Of a DNA stretch of 25,923 bases, positions 18,265 to 25,923 are shown one piece after another. The notes under the pieces are model-generated. The model was given only the letters and a program-made list of their open reading frames with translations, was not told the DNA's origin and ran no database searches. The DNA is from Chloromonas sp. AAM2 (taxonomy: Eukaryota; Chlorophyta; Chlorophyceae; Chlamydomonadales; Chlamydomonadaceae). Position 1 is the first letter of the stretch. The number at the start of each line of letters is the position of its first letter. The DNA is taken from the NCBI GenBank assembly GCA_004335635.1, contig QAXH01006322.1, positions 1-25,923 of the forward strand, in the 5' to 3' direction. The position numbers and the translations under genes were made by a program.

Positions 18265-20968
18265 ATGTGTGTCAGCAAAACATGTGTATCTTTTCGTAGG
18301 TGCCGAGGAATTGTTCACATTGATGCAATCTTACATGAAACATAGCTGGAAATCCAATTCAATTGTTAGCAGATTTAGCAAATTCGGAGATTATGCGAGA
18401 AATCACATCTGAAAAACGACCTAAACCCAAGACCCACTGAGTCACTCACTATTAGCAGCCTCTCCACTGGTTCCAGTGGCGATCCTGAAAATTGTCCAGA
18501 ACTGGCAAACATCCTCTTTTTGTTTGCTGCAGGGAGTTGCCTGCTGCTGTCCTGGCCCTCCTGGACACAACATCTCTGGCTTTGGTCGCATCTGTGTGTC
18601 GGGCGTGGCATGCTGCCGCATCAGCAGTCATCACCGCACTACACCATGATCTGTCTAGAGGCCAGGAAGTTTCTCCTGTGTCAGTGGACAGGTGCGTTCA
18701 GCTGTACAAACCAGCACATGCATGACATCTGCGAGAGAGGTCAGAGCTTGCTGGTGTTAGAAGAGCTACCTAACTAACTCTCACGTCGGTATCAAGGAAA
18801 GGGTCTCCCATCAATAGATCCGTGTCAACAGAGGTTGGTTGCCTCTGTGGTGGTCATCTGTTGACAGCGCATGGGCCACTCTGTGTTCGAACCAAATGTG
18901 CCTCAAGCTGCTAATGCCCTCGACTGTCAACTGTTCTGCATAAGGAGAACACCGTGGAGGCCTTGCTCATGCCATGTAGCAAGCAGCCTGACAACAGAAC
19001 AAGGAGAAAAGGCACGTTGTGCATGGCTGCACGCAGTTACGGCCTGCTCCCTGCGTCATTCCTCTACACTCGTGACCCTCCAGACGTCATGAGAGTGCCT
19101 GTGGTGCGCGACATGCACTGCACCTGTCACAAGGCAAGTGACAAGGCGGCCACTCAGCCGGTCTGCAAGTCCAGCAGAGCTATGTTTTGCAGATGATGAA
19201 GGTTCAGTGGCTGTCCCTGTTGGCTATGCTCCACGTACTGCGACTCGCGATGTCAACAGCGACTTACAATGTCACCAGCGGAATTTCACCGCTCCTTGAG
19301 GACGAAGTGAAAGTACAGGCAGAGACCGGAGAACCGGACAAATGGATTAATTCCAGACTTTGCATTTGCACTTAGACTTGACCTGTCACCTCAACCTATG
19401 CTTGGCTGCAGGAGCAACATGTACTGCATGAGCAAACAGAGCAGCAGCACCCTGCCAGCCAACAGCGGCAAGCTCAGCCTGCAGGCAGCCAGCTTGCAAG
19501 TGTGTGTCCTGGTACCTGCTCATGTGCTAGGGTGGCATCAGCCGCAAGGCCTGATGATGGTAGCATATGGGAGTGTGGGCCTGCCTGCTCCTGCAGCGAC
19601 AGCTGCCCTCACCGGCTGACACAGCGGGGTGTGTCAGTGGGCGTCAAATTGGTGCACACGCCGACTAAGGTGGGTCACGGGGCCGCCGCAAGCGCATGCA
19701 GCCTTACAGCCTTTCACCAAGTAGCTGCAGCCTTGTTGCTCCCTAGGTACTAGATGCCTTGGTGATGGTGTAGTACAGCTGGCCCCGTGGATTAGGAAGA
19801 GGCGATTTTAAGTTGTAAGCTAAGACGGTTTAACTCCACTTGTGCAGCTGTCCACGGCTTGCGTTTTCCACATGGTACCCGAGTCTGATAGGTGGTTAGG
19901 TTGCTGTTGAGTGGTCATAGCGATCCACTGATGGTCCAGACCAAGAGCAAGGTGTATGCAATGCACAACTAGAGGTGGTTAGATGGCTCCTAGTAGACTG
20001 GGTTCTGCTCAAAGCCACTGGATCACAGTAATAAGCCATCACTGAGACGAAACCAAAGCAGTCCCTGTCTTGCTTTGTACAGGGCTGGGCAGTACTTGCC
20101 ATGCAAGATATTGCCAGAGGGGCCTTCGTATGCGAGTACATCGGCGAGCGGCTTACAAACACAGAGGCAGAGGCACGGCTTGTGCGGTATGACCAGATGG
20201 CAGTGGAGCAAAGACTGGTTGCCTTGGGCATCAAGACCAGCGGCAGCACCTTGTCACCTTCACATTCAGGCCATGCACTGCTGGTGAGACAGGATACAGT
20301 CAAGGCTATGGTGATAAGTGCATGCATCTGTCTGCATTTTCATATGCTGCAACATGGTTGACCTTGGCGTCTGGCTACAAGCAGTGCATGTTGATGCACC
20401 TCAGCTGTCCATGTGCTCCCATGCATGCATGCTCGCACTAGTTGCAGCTCTCCAAGGACTGTAGATCAAGCCATCTGTCTGCTGCCATGCATGTCCGAAG
20501 GTGGTACGTTGCTGTACGTCAGGGCTAGCTTTGCGGTGCAACATTGATGCGACATCGATCAGCAACGTGGCGCGTTTTATCAACCATGCATGCGATGGTG
20601 GCAACCTTGATTTAGCGATTGTGAGGCGATCAGGTTGCTTGCTTCCGGCAGTGGCGTTAGTAGCAAGGCGAGAGATACGTGCTGGCGAAGAGCTGACCTT
20701 TGCATATGGGCCACCGCAAGGCGCTCCTGAGCCATGTTGTGACCCCATGTGCAGTACATGCAGGGAAGCTGTGGCTGCTACTTTGCCCTCTGACATCCGC
20801 TGCCAAACTAGTGATCAGGCAGAACCTGTGTCTGTTTCTTGCAAACGCCCATCGTTGGTACCTGGCCTTAGTCCTGGGACCAAATCATCCACATGCCCAT
20901 GGCTGAAGGTCAGGCGTTGCATGTGTGGCACATCTGCATGCATGGGCTTCATGCCGCATGTAAACTAG
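18265..20968 (+). CDS. SUVR3: SUVR3-like SET-domain histone H3 lysine methyltransferase
   Basis: Six exons are proposed: 18265-18299 (tentative), 18533-18691, 19037-19133, 19412-19669, 20083-20283 and 20501-20968. All phases agree and give 405 residues. Residues about 12-50 are F-box-like (ELPAAVLALLDTTSLALVAS, VCRAW), in the place of the similar segment of plant SUVR3. A pre-SET zinc region follows (HCTC; CPGTCSC; ECGPACSCSDSCPHR), then VTQRGVSV-type LTQRGVSVGVKLV. The SET domain starts at residue 184 (GWAVLAMQDIARGAFVCEYIGE). It holds NIDATSISNVARFINHACDG, where NHAC replaces the usual NHSC, and EELTFAYG. The post-SET motif CMCGTSACMGFMP closes the protein. Such enzymes methylate H3K9 or related lysines in the nucleus. 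The exon 3 donor is GC (AAG|GCAAGT). Exon 1 is the weakest part, chosen because it supplies an ATG and the needed phase. Confidence 0.9.
18488..18521 (-). repeat. Dispersed motif, copy C, at a SUVR3 3' splice site
   Basis: On the + strand it reads AAAATTGTCCAGAACTGG, CAAAC and a pyrimidine tract, and is followed by TTTGCTGCAG, the acceptor of SUVR3 exon 2. One C is missing relative to copy D, so no reading frame is conserved among the copies. Confidence 0.7.
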
Positions 20969-21219
20969 TAAAGTAGGACTTTGAGTGGATAATGCGGACA
21001 GGCCGGATGTCCAGCCTGTCGTTGTTCAGCTCAAGCCAGTCCAACCGGCACGTGACAAACGACATCGCCCGCTTTCTCTCGCGACCTCTGTAACATCGCA
21101 GCCCGGGCACTGGCCCCTTCAGATCAACGGCTGAGCAAGGATAATCGTCCTGCCGACTTGTTGTCGCACATTGTGGATTTCGGACCTTCAAAAACCCCAA
21201 GCACACTGCAGACGTCAGG

Positions 21220-21561
21220 ATGGGAAAGCGCAAATCTTCAAAGCCACCTCCAAAGAAAGCCGCTGCGAAACTTGATACGGTGTGTGTTTGCGGGCGAAGC
21301 ACCAGCCCTCTGTTCAGTGTCAGGGCAGCTGCTCCTTGCTTACTTGATGAATGTCGCCTACATGCACCCATGCAGTTGTTCAGCTGTCCATTCTGCAACT
21401 CAGCCAAGTCAGTCTCCTGTGACCTGGACTTTGACAAAGAAGAAGCCAAGATGGCATGCAACAAGTGTCCCGGCCAGTTTGTCATGCGCATCACCCATCT
21501 CACAGAGCCTATAGACGTGTACCACGAATGGCTCGACCAATGTGAAGCATCCAACACCTGA
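21220..21561 (+). CDS. ELOF1: Transcription elongation factor 1 homolog (ELOF1/Elf1)
   Basis: Exons 21220-21279 and 21376-21561 join in phase 0 across a 96-nt GT-AG intron, giving 81 residues, the usual size of plant ELOF1. The N-terminus is the basic MGKRKSSKPPPKK, followed by AKLDT. After the junction comes the zinc ribbon, with cysteine pairs CPFC and CNKC. The ribbon continues with KSVSCDLDFDKEE and ends in the family signature LTEPIDVYHEWLDQCE. ELOF1 binds RNA polymerase II during elongation and helps transcription through nucleosomes and transcription-coupled repair in other eukaryotes. The intron is a multiple of three and has no in-frame stop. Its retention would give a 113-residue form. 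The gene follows SUVR3 on the same strand, 251 bp after its stop. Confidence 0.95.
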   Translation: MGKRKSSKPPPKKAAAKLDTVCVCGRSTSPLFSVRAAAPCLLDECRLHAPMQLFSCPFCNSAKSVSCDLDFDKEEAKMACNKCPGQFVMRITHLTEPIDVYHEWLDQCEASNT

Positions 21562-22522
21562 GCACGGTCAGGTACGAGACTCAGGGTATCGGGGTGGTGC
21601 GATGATAAGCCGGTGGGTTGGTGCCAGTGATAAGCCGGTTTGAGGCAACCATGGAGAATTGGGTTGCTGGAAGATGAAATTGTCAGGGCGGCAGCAGTTG
21701 TGCCACAAGCCTGATGCACGCATGATTGCAATCATTGCGTCGCAATCATTTGTTGAGGGAGGCCCAGCATGGTATCATGTCATGCAGTATTGTGATTGTT
21801 GCTTTCCAAGTACCAGTGTGACAACTTGGGAGTGCACTCATTGTACACTATTACAACGTGCGAGTGCATTCATTGTACACTATCACATGGTGCACACCTG
21901 GAAGCACGTCCTCGCAAAGGACTCGATTTTATAACCATTTCGTGTGTTATAATGTGTCTGCTGTGCAGAGTTCTTTATGCAAGGCGTTCTTGACTGCAAG
22001 TTCGACGTAGTAGTCGTGTGGTACAGCCAGCTCGGGCCCGGCTGCCTTGTATTTTCACAGGGACCAGGGGTGGGCTTCAACAGGCACCTGCATGTGATTG
22101 CGCAACGGTTCTCTTGTCTGGCCCCTTCTCGCCCCGACTCACAAGGCCTGACAACAGCGCTGGCCTATTGAAGGCATTCTGCTGCCTCAAGCAGGGCTGA
22201 TCACACTTGCCCACAGTTGCTGTGGCCTCGCTTCAAGGCTAAATCTCAGTCACTTTTTGCAATGACAATGACGCACTTGTCTGCACTGATTCAAGTCTGA
22301 CTGATGAGGGCTTGTTTGCCTTCTGCTTGGGCATGGGCTGTGCGTGGTATGTGGGCCATACCAGTCTCTCCTGCCGCCTTCTGTGCATTCATGGTTTACA
22401 CACGTTTCCGACTTCTAGTGTAGATTCAACCTCACACGAGGGGAGGGTCTGCAGCCCGTCCAACCTATAAGTGAAGGGGATTGCGACACACTGCAATAGT
22501 TATGGTCCATAGCAGGTAGCCA
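21562..22522. other. Intergenic region after ELOF1
   Basis: No gene is supported here. Short repeats are present: GATAAGCCGGT at 21604-21614 and 21629-21639, GCAATCATT twice near 21728-21750, and a 32-bp tandem repeat at 21831-21894. Confidence 0.5.
21831..21894 (+). repeat. 32-bp tandem repeat, two copies
   Basis: 21831-21862 and 21863-21894 share AGTGCA, TCATTGTACACTAT and ACA with a few differences. They adjoin without a spacer. Confidence 0.85.
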
Positions 22523-22897
22523 TTGCAGCGCATAGTATACCTCACATGTATCGGCGCTGCGATACAACATATTGAATTATCCAGGGGCTTGCTTTGTTGG
22601 TCTCTCGTCTGTTCATGCCTGGCAGCAGCCATTACAGCCTTTCATGCACTTGCCCAGGACTTGTACGCTCCAGTGCCGGGGCATGCTTCGACCAAGAAGA
22701 TCTTGTGCTTGCTAACTTGTTTGCTGTTCCGCCTAGTCTAGGGTGCCTCATGGGTGTGGACACCCATGTGTGAACTGTGAAGCGTTCTTGTTGTGTGCCA
22801 TGTTCTGGAATTCAACCCAGAATTCTGCGCCCTCAGCACCTTCCCTGGCCAGGGACAGCAGTGCCGTTCTGTAAACAAAGGCTACCGCTGTGGTACT

Positions 22898-22937
22898 CCC
22901 AGGAATTGTCCCAGAACTGGCAAACTTTTTTTTTTAA
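22898..22937 (-). repeat. Dispersed motif, copy D
   Basis: On the + strand it reads CCCAGGAATTGTCCCAGAAC, then TGGCAAAC and a run of ten T. It is closest to copy A at 17583-17619. A possible AG acceptor (TTTTTAAG) follows directly. Confidence 0.75.
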
Positions 22938-23178
22938 GGAGTACATCAGAGTGCAGCAGACTACAAGTGATCCTGCTACAGTAAATGTGATTCCGGCCCA
23001 GTTGCCTGGTGAACTGTGAAAGCATGCACTCTGTTGTAAAGGCCAAGTCGAGGTGGGAACTGCTTTCACGGTTCCACGTGACATGTCAGGTCTCACGGTG
23101 ATCAAGCACGACACATCCCGCATGCAAGTCACAGGGCAGTGTCCTGATGATTGCATTTCTGAACATACACCATGCCAG

Positions 23179-23542
23179 AGTGGACACCCGCAGAAGCACT
23201 GTGAAGCGTTCAGAGGTTCACGCCAGCAAACAAAAAGGCAGCCCATTGCACCCGAAGGTGGCGGATTTCCTGTCAGAGGATCGTGTCAAACTTCTAACCA
23301 GCACGTTGACGGTAGTGGAGATCGAACTTCAGTTAGCCAAGCGCACATGCCCGTACAGGATGAGGGCCCTGAATGGTGAGATACTATCTGCGCAGACCAG
23401 GCCCCACTGTTTTCAGGACGTGGGGCATTGCATGGATTGTATCACCAGATGGTGGGCACGAGTAGATTCAAGCTACCTGAGTATGATTGGTTTGATAAAG
23501 TGCTGGTTGCAGAATGGCCCACATGGTCACGTCGGATCTACG
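23179..23542 (+). CDS. Unknown gene, two convincing internal exons
   Basis: Exon 23179-23375 follows CATGCCAG and ends at a GTGAGA donor in phase 1. It encodes HPKVADFLSEDRVKLLTSTL, then VVEIELQLAKRTCPYRMRAL. It joins in phase to an exon from 23417, after ACTGTTTTCAG. That exon encodes GTSRFKLPEYDWFDKVLVAE and then WPTWSRRIY, up to about 23542. The composition, the strong splice sites and the matching phase make this a likely gene. Earlier exons may lie at 22.5-23.1 kb, where a frame near 22586-22680 (SLVCSCLAAAITAFHALAQD) vaguely recalls an F-box helix. The end may be the frame closing at 23702, 119 bp before TAB2. I do not recognise the family, and the outer limits are not set. Confidence 0.45.
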
Positions 23543-23821
23543 GTTGCATGCTTCACGGCTCCTCCTCACAGTGTGGGAGCCACACCCGGACAAAGCTACT
23601 GTCCAATTATTGGGCACCGTTGAGGTTTTGCGGCTTTTTGTTGTGGGTGCAACAAACACGAAAGAAAACGAAAAATTGCAGAAACCGGCGCTGGAAAAGT
23701 GAGGTGGACGTTGGCGGAGGAGGCAAACGTAGAGATTGCTGGAACTAGTGGGGCGCCGTTAGCACGCCTTATTCCACGCGGATTGCGGCCTCAGATCCGA
23801 AAATCCTGCTACTTGACAATC

Positions 23822-25923
23822 ATGGCTGCGTGCATGCACAGTTCGGCCAGTGGGCTTTGCTCCACCAGTGGGCGTGTCCACAATGCGGCAACGCGACTCA
23901 ATTGTGCTACATTCAACATCGTCCCGTGCGCATTTGCTCAACATCCAGCCAGACAAACAATATCCTTGCAGTTTGTAGGGCCTCGGCCTCATCCCCCGCT
24001 CGCGGCTGTTCATCAACACAGCGAGGCGATAGCAGTGCAGCCTGCAGAAGCTAGCAGCAGTGCGTGTGAACAGCAGCCAGACAAAAGCATCAGCACAGCA
24101 AGCGTTTGGGAAATTGATTTTTGCTCTCGCCCCCTCCTTGATGAGCGAGGCAAGAAAGTCTGGGAGCTGCTCATCTGCGACTCGGAGCGCAACTTCGAGT
24201 ACGCTGAGTACTTCCCCAATTCTAGGATCAACAGCGCAGAGGTGCGGGACTACTACCCGTGCCACAACAGCCAGGCTGCGATGTCAAAGCTGCCGGATGA
24301 TACCCAGACCTACTACTGCGCCAATTGTTGCATGCGCAGCTGAAGCGGGCAATCGAATCCATCCTTTCCAAGCCAGGAGCGGTTCGGCCGGAGAAGGCGC
24401 GGTTCTTTCGCAGCCAGATGCAGACAATCATCACCAAGGCTTTGACCGAATGCGATATCAAGGCGGTGCCCAGCCGACGCTGCTTCACAGTCATGTGTGA
24501 GTGGGCACATCGTCGGATCTAGGATCTGATGCATAATGGCCATCACAATCTGGCACACAACCGACCGTCCCTGTCCTACCCTCAGCATGTTGCTTGCTTG
24601 GCCTTGTTGCTGTTACAGCCTGGATCGAGGAGCGTCTTGAGACAGTCTACAAGCAGGACCCACGCTACAACGACAAAGCAATGTCACTGTTCACATTGGA
24701 CTTGGGGGCGCCAGAGGTGAGACAGAGGTGCATAACACATGGTGATTAGCACACCATCTTGGATTAGAGACCATGCCGATTTGATTTTTCCATCATCCCA
24801 TGGGTTGTCACACGTGCACCCTGGGTGCGTCTCTGGATGCTGCTCAGGCAGCGAGCATGCTTGCACAACTGTCTTGAATGCTTGCTCCTGCATGTGTCCC
24901 CAGGCACTTCCGGATGCGTTGAGAGGCGAACAATGGGCATTCGTTCAGTTGCCATTGCGCACACTTCAAAGCATGCTGCAGCGGGTGGAAGAGGTAAGCC
25001 TGCAGTGAGGTCACGCCAGCCCACATGCTGTGACACCCACATGGTGTGAAACTCATGCCAGCCCACATGCAGTGAAACCAAGCCACCGTTCATACTAAAT
25101 GGACGCCTGACACACATAACCCGCAACACACAGTAGTCAAAGTGGGGCGTCGAGGTGTATGGTGACGCCTTTCCGCTTGCAGGCAGAAATATTCGGCTCC
25201 ACGTTTTCTCTGGACACCATTGGTGCAGAGAACCTTCCACGCGATATCCTGGTGCCAGGTGTGAAGAAGAGCAGCACAGAGGCATAATGTTCGCCGCAGC
25301 ATGTCGCCCAACATGTGGTGGCAATCACGTGTGGGCAGACAGCAGGCGCGGCAACATTTGCACAGGCACAATTCTCGCCGGGCCATCAATCATTGTTCAT
25401 TACATGCTTCTCATAGGTCAACCCACGGTACTGCAAGATCAACCAATCCAGGTGCTTAGCAGCTCGAGCACGTTGTCCAAGGTGTGTTTGACCTGTTGCA
25501 TGTGCAGGCGTGGCGGTTTTCAGTCGGCGGTCATTGCCGCTGGCAGCCTGGACCAACGGCTTGGAGATTGCTGGTGTCAAAGCAGATGTGCCTGTGAGTG
25601 CCCGCACCCATGCTTTGATTGTGGCGCTCAATTCATGTGCATGAAGTGACAGTCTCGCATATCATGCATCACAGCCTATGCATATCAGCTCGCTTTGTAC
25701 GGAGCATGGTGACAAAAGACATGATACTTATGCGGTTCTGCTGCTCTGTGTTTGGCAAAGTAAGGACGATGACGTGCTTGTGGAGACTGTAGCATCTACT
25801 GCTTGTGTCTAGCAGCCGAGTGACGGTTCTCTCTCATGCGACTTCACCAATGCAGCGTGCATGCCTCATCTTGGAGACTGGCGTGAACCAGCGGTGGCGG
25901 TATGGCGGGGGGCAGACGAATCA
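23822..25923 (+). CDS. TAB2: TAB2/ATAB2-like psaB mRNA translation factor (3' end outside window)
   Basis: Seven exons are visible: 23822-24241, 24340-24496, 24619-24716, 24904-24993, 25183-25258, 25508-25593 and 25856 to the edge, all GT-AG and in phase. Residues 1 to about 90 are low in acidic residues, as expected for a chloroplast transit peptide. The conserved region begins VWEIDFCSRPLLDERGKKVW. It continues with EYAEYFPNSRINS, ARFFRSQMQTIITKA, IKAVPSRRCF and WIEERLETVYKQDP, some rebuilt across junctions. Then come EQWAFVQLPL, SLPLAAWTNGLEIAGVKADV and CLILETGVNQRW. These match the RNA-binding TAB2 family, known in Chlamydomonas and Arabidopsis for translation of psaB mRNA and photosystem I assembly. 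ATG 23822 is the first in this frame. The gene is cut by the right edge, so the C-terminal part is missing. Confidence 0.95.
25013..25077 (+). repeat. CCCACATG-GTGA repeat in TAB2 intron 4
   Basis: Three units of the form CCCACATGNNGTGA occur near 25020, 25036 and 25062. The outer two share GCCAGCCCACATGC. The repeat is intronic, just after exon 4. Confidence 0.75.

Noticed and set aside
18880..18900. GTTCGAACC, like a tRNA B box
   Set aside because: No matching A box or cloverleaf stems could be found around it, and it falls in a SUVR3 intron.
20949..21731. 260-codon open frame on the minus strand
   Set aside because: It runs antisense over the whole ELOF1 gene, including its intron, and shows no domain. 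ELOF1 on the + strand is certain.
22586..22680. Possible second F-box similar to the SUVR3 one
   Set aside because: The similarity to VCRAWHAAASAV is faint and depends on the choice of frame. Not enough to call a domain.

Overview
The window is nuclear DNA of a eukaryote, most likely a green alga (Chlorophyta). The genes are broken into short exons with GT-AG junctions that keep frame. They include a TAB2-type chloroplast translation factor, found only in photosynthetic organisms, and a SUVR3-type histone methyltransferase whose layout matches the plant protein. GC content looks to be near 50-55% by eye, many introns are 100-600 nt, and intergenic DNA carries many short repeats. This suits a core chlorophyte or trebouxiophyte, but I cannot name the genus. 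Nothing looks bacterial, plasmid-borne or viral.

Layout: (1) 1-1383, non-coding with a repeated 11-mer. (2) 1384-2308 (+), a two-exon HMG-box protein with a probable organelle-targeting N-terminus. (3) 3390-9059 (-), a ten-exon gene for an unrecognised protein of about 1200 residues with a long Pro/Gln-rich tail. (4) 9609-12867 (+), a complete eight-exon VPS22/SNF8 gene (ESCRT-II), head-to-head with (3). (5) 12868-18200, poorly resolved: coding-like fragments on + (13.2-15.5 kb) and - (16.4-17.8 kb) among several tandem repeats. (6) 18265-20968 (+), a six-exon SUVR3-like SET-domain gene with an F-box-like N-terminus. (7) 21220-21561 (+), a two-exon ELOF1/Elf1 gene. (8) About 22.5-23.7 kb (+), an unrecognised gene of which two exons are convincing. 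(9) 23822 to the right edge (+), a TAB2 gene of which seven exons are visible.

The genes do not form a pathway. They are a normal eukaryotic mixture of membrane traffic, chromatin, transcription elongation and organelle gene expression. The four identified gene models are strong because splicing at consensus sites keeps phase and recreates family motifs across the junctions. I found no convincing new system. The items most worth a second look are the unknown Pro/Gln-rich protein, a dispersed motif of about 35 bp that in one copy forms the 3' end of an intron, the frequent GCATG motif just upstream of 3' splice sites, and a 119-bp tandem duplication spanning a VPS22 splice donor.
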